From Campylobacteraceae bacterium (GTDB taxonomy: Bacteria > Campylobacterota > Campylobacteria > Campylobacterales > Sulfurovaceae), in contig JALVEV010000273.1 in assembly GCA_027030605.1 (NCBI GenBank), positions 1 to 21,102 on the forward strand: a stretch of DNA of 21,102 nucleotides, written 5' to 3'. Below the pieces are notes generated by a model, which made no database searches, was not told the origin of the DNA, and worked only from the letters and a program-made list of their open reading frames with translations. The translations under genes were made by a program, and so were the position numbers. Shown here in pieces: positions 13,905 through 21,102 of the stretch; the stretch's first letter is position 1; each line of letters opens with the position of its first letter.

Positions 13905-13910
13905 ATTATA
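13905..13910 (-). promoter_or_regulatory. -10 promoter element of hpf
   Basis: Minus-strand TATAAT (13910-13905) in the context CGATATAAT, about 61 bp upstream of the ATG at 13844. It lies in the 107-bp gap after the last pilin gene. Confidence 0.5.
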
Positions 13911-13951
13911 TCGTATATTTGTAAACCAAAAGTTAATGTAACTGAAAACTT

Positions 13952-14455
13952 CTATAGCTTTTGTATAGTTCTTCTGTGAAAGGTAATATCTCTCTTTTGA
14001 GGGTCATCAAAATCTTTATAAGTCACATAGGTATCTACAATAAGAGAAATAGTACTATAAAAAGAGTCTACTAAATTATTAGTCCATGTTGCATTTGGAA
14101 TAGTTACTCCACCCGATGGGTCAATTGAAGCACTACATCCACTTAATAGTGTATCATTTCCTATATATTTAATATTTACTCTTATAGTATAACCAGGAAA
14201 ACCTGTTTCTGCTCCAAAGTTATCAGAAAAGCTTGTAAGACAAGATGCTCCATTATTATAAAGTACTTTTAAAATTGCCAACTCAGTATAGCTTCGAGCT
14301 AAAAGAGCTGCTTGTTCTTTTTGATATTGCTGTGTTGTCTCTTTAACTATTTTACCTGTAACATTCATAATTAGTGAGGTTACTGTTGCCATAATAACAA
14401 TAACAAATATAGCCGTTACCATTGAAAATGCTTTTTTACTTTTTATAGTTATCAT
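13952..14455 (-). CDS. Type IV pseudopilin-like protein lacking Glu5 (MshP-like)
   Basis: 167-aa protein with a class III (prepilin) signal: basic leader to Ala9, then FSMVTAIFVIVIMATV as the start of a long hydrophobic helix. The expected cleavage is KKA|F. Position +5 of the mature protein is Thr14 rather than the near-universal Glu. Pseudopilins without Glu5 include GspK and the MSHA protein MshP, and the AIFVIV pattern is especially MshP-like. The globular part is small, with two cysteines (in ASCLTS and SGCSAS) that may form a disulfide. The ATG overlaps the stop of the preceding gene (ATGA), and this is the last gene of the operon. It is probably an inner-membrane/pilus-tip component; the MshP label is inference. 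Confidence 0.75.
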   Translation of the reverse strand: MITIKSKKAFSMVTAIFVIVIMATVTSLIMNVTGKIVKETTQQYQKEQAALLARSYTELAILKVLYNNGASCLTSFSDNFGAETGFPGYTIRVNIKYIGNDTLLSGCSASIDPSGGVTIPNATWTNNLVDSFYSTISLIVDTYVTYKDFDDPQKRDITFHRRTIQKL

Positions 14456-15351
14456 CGTATAATTGCCTTCTCTTTACAAGTACTAATATTATAATCTGCT
14501 CCAATATCTTCAGTTGCACAAAGTTTTAGTTGTATTACACCTCCACTTTGGGTAAATTTAAAAACAGATACATTGGTAATAAGTGTTGAAATAGAAGCAT
14601 TATTATCATATGTTTCTATATTCCATGGTTGATAATTGTAATGTAAGTTTAAATCATAAAGTCCATTTGATTTTTGTTCAGGTACTAATGCATAAGCCGA
14701 CCATACTAATTGATAGCGTTCAGTTATTATTTTAGGTTTAGATGTATTTTTAAAATTAAAAGATGTTAAATTATTTTTTGATACTGCATAGATACAGCTA
14801 CTATTGTTGTCTACAAGCCCCATACATGTTCCATCAACAATATCATCTTCACCTGTTCTTGGTTGAAAAATAACAGCTGGTCTCTGTAATGAACCTGTAA
14901 GTCCAACTTGAGATTTCGACAAATTTTTAATAACAGTATCAATATTATTTAAATTTGAACCAGGTGAATCAAATTGAGTTGTAGTTGCTGTCTCATAATT
15001 AGCTATACCACTCCAATATGGAGTTTCACCTGCTGAAAAGCTATCGTTATCATAACCTATCCACTCTAAAACAGTTAAGTTTGTATCTACTGCTAAATTA
15101 AGACCTGTAAGTAGCTTATAGTCTGCTGGATTATTTTTATTTTTTGCAATTGCAGAATCCAATACACTATAAGTTAAACGATTTACAATTTGATTAATGG
15201 CTAACTCTGTTTTTGTATTGACATTATAAAGAGCTCGTTGTGTAATATAGTTTTCATAAACCTGTACAATAATTTGAGAAGAGATAGAAGCAACAATACC
15301 TAAAATAACAAGCACAAAAATAACTTCTATAAGAGAAAATGCTTTTTTCAT
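14452..15351 (-). CDS. Type IV pseudopilin-like protein (MshO-like minor pilin)
   Basis: 299-aa protein with prepilin signal MKKA|FSLIEVIFVLVILGIV, cleaved after Ala4, with Glu at mature position 5 (E9 of the precursor). The hydrophobic helix continues into SSQIIVQVYENYITQRALYN, then a large globular domain. The size, and a tyrosine-rich post-helix segment followed by a predicted helix INQIVNRLTYSVLDS, recall MshO or GspJ/PilW-type minor pilins. The ATG overlaps the stop of the previous gene by one base (TAATG), with AAAGGAAAG just upstream, indicating coupled translation. It probably needs the prepilin peptidase and assembly ATPase encoded elsewhere, which are not in this window. Confidence 0.8.
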   Translation of the reverse strand: MKKAFSLIEVIFVLVILGIVASISSQIIVQVYENYITQRALYNVNTKTELAINQIVNRLTYSVLDSAIAKNKNNPADYKLLTGLNLAVDTNLTVLEWIGYDNDSFSAGETPYWSGIANYETATTTQFDSPGSNLNNIDTVIKNLSKSQVGLTGSLQRPAVIFQPRTGEDDIVDGTCMGLVDNNSSCIYAVSKNNLTSFNFKNTSKPKIITERYQLVWSAYALVPEQKSNGLYDLNLHYNYQPWNIETYDNNASISTLITNVSVFKFTQSGGVIQLKLCATEDIGADYNISTCKEKAIIR

Positions 15352-16031
15352 TATAATTTCTTTCCTTTTATGGCATATGTTCCAATATTACAAGAGAATG
15401 CTTTAAATGTAATATTTTTATCTAGTTCTTCTACCCCACTATTTGATGTCAAATTAACTTTTATAGCTTTAATATTACTATAGGGACTGATAGCAGTATT
15501 AATACTTTCTAAAACATTATTCTCTTTAGTATATCTAACTGTTGTATTGATACTAATATTAGTATCAACATACTCGCCAATATCAGAGGATATAGATTCA
15601 TTATTAAAAAGTAGAAGTCCAAAACTTTGGTTATTATAATCATCAACATCATCAAAATTAATATAGTTAGATTCATTTAAATCATGTCCAAAACTACTAA
15701 AGGGTGTTGGAAATAAAGTACCATTTCCATCATCTGTATTTCTTCCTGTCACACCCACTAAACCAGCTGGTGGAAAAAGGTAACCTGTTCTATTGGCATC
15801 TAAAATAGGTGATGCCCCAGCTGGAATCTTAGTATTTGCTTCATCCCAGTGCATTGAAAGTACAATAGCTACCTGAGAGGCTGTAGCTGAAATTGCTTCT
15901 TGTTGCAATGCAATATTAGAGCTTTTAATAGATTGCTGTATAAGCATTGGTGCAGACATCAAAACAATACCCATAATAACAAGAGCAAATATAAGCTCTA
16001 TCATTGCTATAGCTCTTTTACTCTTTACCAT
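15351..16031 (-). CDS. Type IV pseudopilin-like protein (MshD-like minor pilin)
   Basis: 226-aa protein with a divergent prepilin signal KSKRA|IAMIELIFALVIMGIV. Taking E12 as mature Glu5 puts cleavage after Ala7, so mature residue 1 is Ile instead of the usual Phe or Met. The hydrophobic helix is followed by a stretch with helix IALQQEAISATASQVAIVL and a globular domain rich in Asn, Asp and Ser. It overlaps the end of the giant upstream gene by 7 nt (ATGGTAA) and has only a weak ribosome binding site, so translation is probably coupled. Order and size suggest the MshD/MshC position of an MSHA-like minor-pilin set. Confidence 0.78.
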   Translation of the reverse strand: MVKSKRAIAMIELIFALVIMGIVLMSAPMLIQQSIKSSNIALQQEAISATASQVAIVLSMHWDEANTKIPAGASPILDANRTGYLFPPAGLVGVTGRNTDDGNGTLFPTPFSSFGHDLNESNYINFDDVDDYNNQSFGLLLFNNESISSDIGEYVDTNISINTTVRYTKENNVLESINTAISPYSNIKAIKVNLTSNSGVEELDKNITFKAFSCNIGTYAIKGKKL

Positions 16032-19000
16032 GATAGCTTACCATTTTTTTCAACGATTCCATTAAGACTACCATTTTTATCTCTCATAAGGTTATATCCT
16101 AATCCTATCTCTTTTTTAATATTAACTCCTGCCATACCTGATACTGATTTAAAGGTAACAGAATAAGATGAAGGGTGACCTGATATTCCAGCTACAGTCT
16201 CTTTACTATTAAAACGTAACCAAATATCGGAATCTATAGCTATATCAGCTTTTACTGTATTTTCTAACTTATCTTTTGTATATACAGTATAGACCTCATC
16301 TATTTTACCATTTACAAATTTTAGTGTATTTATATTAACACTTACATCATCGTCACTACTACTTGGTATACTTAAGATAGTTCCATCAACACTACTATCA
16401 TGCTCTTTTGCTAAGTACCAACCATTATCTGTTTTATATGTATTTTGACCAATAATACCTAGCTTCATAGTATTGTCACACCAACTTCTATTATGTTTAC
16501 AAAACATCTCTACATACAGTGGTGTGTGTATACTTTTTTTATTTGTTTTAGGAAAACTATTTAGATATGAGGCAACTCTTGCAAAATAGAATATCCTATT
16601 ATCATCTATATCTCCTAGTCCAACAGGAGTATTATCTTTATCTTTTATTTTACCCCCTAAATTTGTTGAATTTAAATCCAAAGAGATAAAATCTACCCTT
16701 ATAGGATTAGTAGGTTTATTAAATAGTTTTTTCATATTGTAAAGAACATCTACAGACATAGTTCCATTCTTGTCATCTTTAAAATCTTTTTTCTTTATAT
16801 TTATATCTTTTATAATTGTCATATTTGATTTAGAAATATTATCATCATTCAAAGCAATAATCTGTTGAGGCATTAACTTATCTTTTCCATCAGCTGATTT
16901 AGGATAAGTCATATTACTATCACTCCATGTACCTCTGTCATCTTCAAATTCAAATTTCAACTTAACTGTTAAATTAGGATTTCCCTCTATACAGCCATTA
17001 GTGAAGTTACTTAATACTGTTCCCTTTTTTCCTAAAGCTTTAATTGTACTACTCAATTTTACACCCATCTCTGTTGAGCGATTAAGGTCACTCATATATA
17101 GATAATCTTTTCCATTGCCATTGATATTTGAAAGAGTTGTATCTGTAAACTCAAATTTATATGGCTGAAATGACATATTTATATCTGAAGCAATATTACA
17201 ACCAAACATACCTGTTGTTTTATCTGCAATATTGGAACTACTACCTAACTTACAACCAAGATTATTTTCATTTTTATCAATAGCTGTCCAGTTAATATCT
17301 TCTATGTGTAGAGTATATTTACCTACATTATTATGAGAGAATTTTTCATTTAATTGACCATTAGGAAAACTATAATTTTCTATTTTAGTTATATTTGTAT
17401 CAGCACAGTGTATAGTACCTGTATCATCAAAATCAAGTGTTATATTTAACTCTTTTGAGTTGATTATTTTATAGTCTGTTGCTACTGTAGCATTAGCATC
17501 TACTAAAGCATAAGCTTTTAATCTATAGTCATACCCTGCTACAAGGCTTAACTTTGTTGTATTTTGTGTAGTATTAGTAGCATAGGTTACTGTTTGGTTA
17601 TTCTCATCTATATCATTTAGTTCTACATGATAACTTGCAGGACGAATAGCAAAATGGTCACTAGAGTTCTCCATAGGAAACTCTATATTTCCACCTTCAC
17701 TAAGCTTTTGAGTATAGAGTTGTTCATCTGAATAATCACCATGAAGTATCGTTCCATTTGCATCTTTAAGATAATAGATGTTAAAACCTGCATCTCTTAT
17801 AGCTTTTAATATATTTAAATCATTATCGTTTGGTACTAGAACCCTACTATTGTTAAAGTAGATATAATCAACTGCTTCTGTTATGCTAGTATCATTATTA
17901 TAGAGTTCTACTTTAAACGTTATATCTTGTAGAGGATATGTACCGTTCTCATCCTCATTATACGAGGCAATAGAGTAATCAAAATCTCGACCAGCTATTT
18001 GTGTATAAAATGAGGTTCTCTGCTCTTTTGGTTGGCTAATGTTACTGTCGTCTCTCTCTATCCTAATCTTTAAATCATCATTCAATATAATACCTATAGC
18101 TTGTCCATTTGTAACTCTATGTACAAAATTTATACCTGTTATCTCAACTATAAACTCTTCATCTTTTTCAACCTTTTTATCACCTTTTACCACAACAGGT
18201 ATCTCATATATAAATTGGTTTTCGAAAATAGAGATATTCCCCTCTTTTACTATAAAATCTTCTCCTGCTGTTGCACTATCATATTGAGAGGAGCTTAATT
18301 CATTACTTTCTGAACTTCTAACACTATAAGACATTGTATTTAGGTGAATTGGAATCTCTGTTAGAGCTATTTTGAAAGTAAAGATTTTCTCTCCACTATC
18401 TCCTTCTGCTCTGCTTACTATCTCATCAATAGAGACTAAAGGGGTATTGTCATTTGTATCTCTATAGTCAAAATCTATTGTAGTTGGAGTAGCATTTGAA
18501 CCATCTTCTCTAGTATCATCATCACTATCTTTTAGCCTAAATATAGATTGAGCTTTATCATAAGCCTTACCTTGGGTATTATTATAGTCATCACTAAGTT
18601 CAAGAGTCTTATAGAGTCCATTCTCTCCAACTTCACCATTAGGCTCTAAACCAGACTCATTACTATCTGTAAATCCATCATTATCACTATCAGTATCTAT
18701 ATAATCATATATATTATCTTCATCAGTATCAACAGGAGCTAATCCACTTGGATAAGCAGTATCTACACCTCTACTATCTTCTACTCCATTTGGCACAATA
18801 TAATCTTGGGTAGTTTGAGCCTCAATATTATCAGGAATACCATCATTATCTGAATCCAAATCTAAAAAGTCAGGAACTCCATCTTCATCACTATCAAGCA
18901 CCTCTACAATTGCTAAATTTACATTTTGTGATGCATCTGTTTCAAACGAGACTCGTGTACGATTTGATTTAGCTTTAAATAGAGCATCATATCTCTCCAT

Positions 19001-21102
19001 TGTATAAAATATATTATTTATAATAATAGAGGAGTTATCATCAGCAAATGCTTTTATTTTACCTTTAACAGCAGATGAACTATTGGTCTCTAGCTTAAAT
19101 GTAAACCTATAGAGTTTACCTTCTTGAGTTGAAATTACTTTTGTAAAGTTATTATCGACACCTGCTAAAAGATTTAAGCCATCTCCTATCTCTGTATCAT
19201 CAAACAGACCATCATTATCTTCATCTAAATCTCCACGACTTGTATTTGTATCTCTGTCTGTATCATCATCATTTATAATTGTACCAACAGCTGTAAAACT
19301 ATCTTTATCAGCACCATCAATATTAAGAGCTTTCAATAAAAAGTTTTCATCATCTTCTAAATCTATATCTCCCATTACAGAAACTATGATATTTGTACTA
19401 GTAACATTTTGTTCTATATCTATATGTCCATTTCTAGCATTATAATCACTACCTACAATAGCATTTTCCAAAGCATTACTACTCTCTCCATCGGCTGTTT
19501 GGTAATCAAAACTAATACCATGACCAGTAGTTCTGTTTATAGATACTTTAAAATTAAACAGAGTTGGACCACTATCTCCCTCTTTTTTACTAATATTACT
19601 TATTGTAAATATAGGCTTTGAGTTATTGTTGTCACGATAATCAAAGTCTACACCCATAGGAGAAGCATTTGAGCCATCATAAAGTGTATCATTGTCACTA
19701 TCTATTAGTCTAAATATAGACTCATTTTTATCATATGCCACACCTTGTGTATTATTATAATCATCACTAAGTTCAAGCGTGTTATAGAGTCCATTCTCTC
19801 CAATATTCCCACTAGGATTAGCTAATCCAGATTCATCTATATCAAGAGTTCCATCATTGTCACTATCAGTATCTATAAAATCAGGAATATTATCTCCATC
19901 GGTATCTATAGGAGCTAACCCACTAGGATAAGCAGTATCTACTCCTCTATTATCCTCTACTCCATTTGGCACAATATAATCTTGGGTAGTTTGAGCCTCA
20001 ATATTATCAGAAATACCATCATTATCTGAGTCTAGGTCTAAGTAATCAGCAATCCCATCACTATCATGGTCACAGAATGTCTGTCTAACTCGAATATCAT
20101 CAAGGGCTAAGTCATTACCACTGCCACCTGGAGCATTATTGGCTAAAACTACTTGAATCTCACTATTATTTTCAGGATTGAGAGAAAGTGTATAGTGATT
20201 CCAAACACCATTTTCAGGAATATCACCTGTATTTACAACTGAGCCAATCTGATTACCATTCATATCTTCTAGGTGAAATGAGATATTTGGACGAATAATA
20301 TTACTTCCCTCTTTAACTACATTTAAAATCCATAAATCAACAGTCATATTTGCATTTGGTATAACTGAATAGGTGCGTCTATAGAACTCATCAGGCTGTA
20401 AAGAGGCATTAACTACCATCATACGACCACCACTATTTCCTGTATGGTCACCTTGATGACTCCATGTACTAAATCCTGAAGCATCTGGATTTGGGTGCTG
20501 TACAATAGCATACTCACCATCATTTACATGAACACTCCCCTCCCAATACTGAATACCCTTAGCTTGTTGACACTCTACACTACCATCACCATCTTCATAA
20601 CAGTAGGTTGTATATGGAGTACTTGTTCGTCCACCTGTTCCAAAGTCATCAAAACTCATTAGTGTCTGAACACCCTCTGCACAACTTCCATACTCTATAC
20701 TATCTAAAATACCATCGTTATCTTGGTCTAAATCAATATCATCATTAATAATAGTTCCAATACCAATATTTTTATCAATAATATATTTAGGACTCATCAT
20801 AGGTGGAAGTTGAGGAGAGTATATCTCTACATAAAACTCCTCATCTTTCTCCATCTTTTTATCACCATAAACAGTAACTGGTATAGTAACACTAACTCCA
20901 TCACCAAACATACTCATACTCATTCCTATACCCTCTTGGGCTTCAAAGTCATGGTCACTGCTAAGAGCTACTTCATGAGGTGGAACAACCTCATCTCCAT
21001 CTCCATCAATAACTCTATAGTAAAACATTGCTCCACTCATAGGCATCATATCAAATGGTTTATCTGCTGTTACTGTAAAGTTAAATGTAGTTGTTGTATT
21101 AC
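16025..21102 (-). CDS. Giant Calx-beta/TSP3-repeat surface protein with MshQ (DUF6701)-like C-terminus, 5' end outside window
   Basis: The frame stays open from the window edge through 21049, and the upstream residues (FNFTVTADKPFD) complete a Calx-beta motif. ATG 21049 is therefore not the start and at least 1691 residues are present. Counting from 21049, the order is: Calx-beta 1 (to about 105), an Asp-rich TSP3 motif, a jelly-roll/carbohydrate-binding-like domain with several Cys (about 127-325), TSP3 block 1 (327-477), Calx-beta 2 (478-590), a short beta domain (630-715), TSP3 block 2 (718-870), Calx-beta 3 (870-1000) and a beta-rich C-terminal region (1003-1674). The last contains FAIRPASY (about 1131) and FYFARVASY, resembling DUF6701 of MshQ. 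Repeated DxDxDG motifs and Calx-beta loops imply calcium binding. The following pseudopilin genes overlap it, suggesting a pilus-associated adhesin or tip protein. No membrane anchor is visible in this part. Confidence 0.85.
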   Translation of the reverse strand, partial: NTTTTFNFTVTADKPFDMMPMSGAMFYYRVIDGDGDEVVPPHEVALSSDHDFEAQEGIGMSMSMFGDGVSVTIPVTVYGDKKMEKDEEFYVEIYSPQLPPMMSPKYIIDKNIGIGTIINDDIDLDQDNDGILDSIEYGSCAEGVQTLMSFDDFGTGGRTSTPYTTYCYEDGDGSVECQQAKGIQYWEGSVHVNDGEYAIVQHPNPDASGFSTWSHQGDHTGNSGGRMMVVNASLQPDEFYRRTYSVIPNANMTVDLWILNVVKEGSNIIRPNISFHLEDMNGNQIGSVVNTGDIPENGVWNHYTLSLNPENNSEIQVVLANNAPGGSGNDLALDDIRVRQTFCDHDSDGIADYLDLDSDNDGISDNIEAQTTQDYIVPNGVEDNRGVDTAYPSGLAPIDTDGDNIPDFIDTDSDNDGTLDIDESGLANPSGNIGENGLYNTLELSDDYNNTQGVAYDKNESIFRLIDSDNDTLYDGSNASPMGVDFDYRDNNNSKPIFTISNISKKEGDSGPTLFNFKVSINRTTGHGISFDYQTADGESSNALENAIVGSDYNARNGHIDIEQNVTSTNIIVSVMGDIDLEDDENFLLKALNIDGADKDSFTAVGTIINDDDTDRDTNTSRGDLDEDNDGLFDDTEIGDGLNLLAGVDNNFTKVISTQEGKLYRFTFKLETNSSSAVKGKIKAFADDNSSIIINNIFYTMERYDALFKAKSNRTRVSFETDASQNVNLAIVEVLDSDEDGVPDFLDLDSDNDGIPDNIEAQTTQDYIVPNGVEDSRGVDTAYPSGLAPVDTDEDNIYDYIDTDSDNDGFTDSNESGLEPNGEVGENGLYKTLELSDDYNNTQGKAYDKAQSIFRLKDSDDDTREDGSNATPTTIDFDYRDTNDNTPLVSIDEIVSRAEGDSGEKIFTFKIALTEIPIHLNTMSYSVRSSESNELSSSQYDSATAGEDFIVKEGNISIFENQFIYEIPVVVKGDKKVEKDEEFIVEITGINFVHRVTNGQAIGIILNDDLKIRIERDDSNISQPKEQRTSFYTQIAGRDFDYSIASYNEDENGTYPLQDITFKVELYNNDTSITEAVDYIYFNNSRVLVPNDNDLNILKAIRDAGFNIYYLKDANGTILHGDYSDEQLYTQKLSEGGNIEFPMENSSDHFAIRPASYHVELNDIDENNQTVTYATNTTQNTTKLSLVAGYDYRLKAYALVDANATVATDYKIINSKELNITLDFDDTGTIHCADTNITKIENYSFPNGQLNEKFSHNNVGKYTLHIEDINWTAIDKNENNLGCKLGSSSNIADKTTGMFGCNIASDINMSFQPYKFEFTDTTLSNINGNGKDYLYMSDLNRSTEMGVKLSSTIKALGKKGTVLSNFTNGCIEGNPNLTVKLKFEFEDDRGTWSDSNMTYPKSADGKDKLMPQQIIALNDDNISKSNMTIIKDINIKKKDFKDDKNGTMSVDVLYNMKKLFNKPTNPIRVDFISLDLNSTNLGGKIKDKDNTPVGLGDIDDNRIFYFARVASYLNSFPKTNKKSIHTPLYVEMFCKHNRSWCDNTMKLGIIGQNTYKTDNGWYLAKEHDSSVDGTILSIPSSSDDDVSVNINTLKFVNGKIDEVYTVYTKDKLENTVKADIAIDSDIWLRFNSKETVAGISGHPSSYSVTFKSVSGMAGVNIKKEIGLGYNLMRDKNGSLNGIVEKNGKLSW
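18440..18899 (-). repeat. TSP3 block, copy A of an internal duplication
   Basis: Encodes an Asp-rich calcium-binding segment starting near DSDEDGVPDFLDLDSDNDG and ending DFDYRDTNDNTP. It matches 19617-20076 almost throughout, including a 55-bp perfect match (18780-18834 against 19956-20010). The offset is 1176 bp (392 codons) on one side and 1173 bp on the other side of a one-codon indel. Confidence 0.85.
19617..20076 (-). repeat. TSP3 block, copy B of an internal duplication
   Basis: Partner of the block at 18440-18899. It encodes DHDSDGIADYLDLDSDNDG through DFDYRDNNNSKP and is followed, like copy A, by a Calx-beta domain. The duplicated unit is therefore probably TSP3 plus Calx-beta (about 390 aa), with the Calx-beta part more diverged. 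Confidence 0.85.

Noticed and set aside
13911..13951. Possible terminator after the last pilin gene (AGTTAATGTAACT)
   Set aside because: The stem is only 5 bp with a 3-nt loop and no T tract, so it is not supportable as a terminator.
18440..20076. Regularly spaced similar DNA units resembling a satellite or CRISPR-like array
   Set aside because: The periodicity follows codons for Asp-rich TSP3 motifs in one long open frame; there are no constant-length spacers or identical short repeats.

Overview
The window is AT-rich (roughly a third GC by eye) and reads as a chromosomal segment of a Campylobacterota (epsilonproteobacterial) organism, probably a free-living Sulfurimonas/Sulfurovum-type bacterium. 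This rests on gene content and style: MutS2, a short RecG of about 590 aa, a class II DAHP synthase, a long-form HPF, small class I cytochromes c, pseudopilins with Ala rather than Gly before the cleavage site, and promoters with a clear TATAAT -10 but no obvious -35. Genus cannot be fixed from the sequence alone. No rRNA, tRNA, CRISPR array or insertion sequence was seen. The longest gene-free gap is 240 bp (11232-11471), and all gaps are described below.

Layout. 1-750: a periplasmic two-haem cytochrome c made by internal duplication, between two hairpin terminators. 784-5812: mutS2, then (from its own promoter) a tightly packed run of a YfgM-like membrane protein, a BamB-like lipoprotein, a XerC/D-type tyrosine recombinase and a 110-aa protein of unknown function. 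5809-6450 (minus): a periplasmic L,D-transpeptidase whose stop codon overlaps the preceding gene's stop. 6607-7821: an acidic amino acid/dicarboxylate symporter. 7900-9243 (minus): class II DAHP synthase, divergent from a thioredoxin-fold lipoprotein (9355-9954). 9993-11231 (minus): a degenerate-GGDEF/intact-EAL c-di-GMP phosphodiesterase. 11472-13256: recG. 13314-13844 (minus): hpf.

13952-21102 (minus) is the most distinctive region. A giant exported-type protein, truncated by the window edge, contains Calx-beta domains, thrombospondin type 3-like Asp-rich repeats and an MshQ/DUF6701-like C-terminus. It is followed, with overlapping stop/start codons, by three type IV pseudopilin-like proteins. 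These resemble the minor pilins MshD, MshO and MshP, and the last lacks the conserved Glu5. I read this as an MSHA-like minor-pilin/tip-protein operon, probably a calcium-binding surface adhesin presented by, or exported through, a pilus or type II-like machine. The EAL protein nearby suggests c-di-GMP-controlled surface behaviour, but a functional link is only inference.

Several start sites were revised using -10 elements and ribosome binding sites: mutS2 to TTG 822, the YfgM-like gene to TTG 3075, and DAHP synthase to ATG 9243. The EAL gene also starts at a TTG, 11231.
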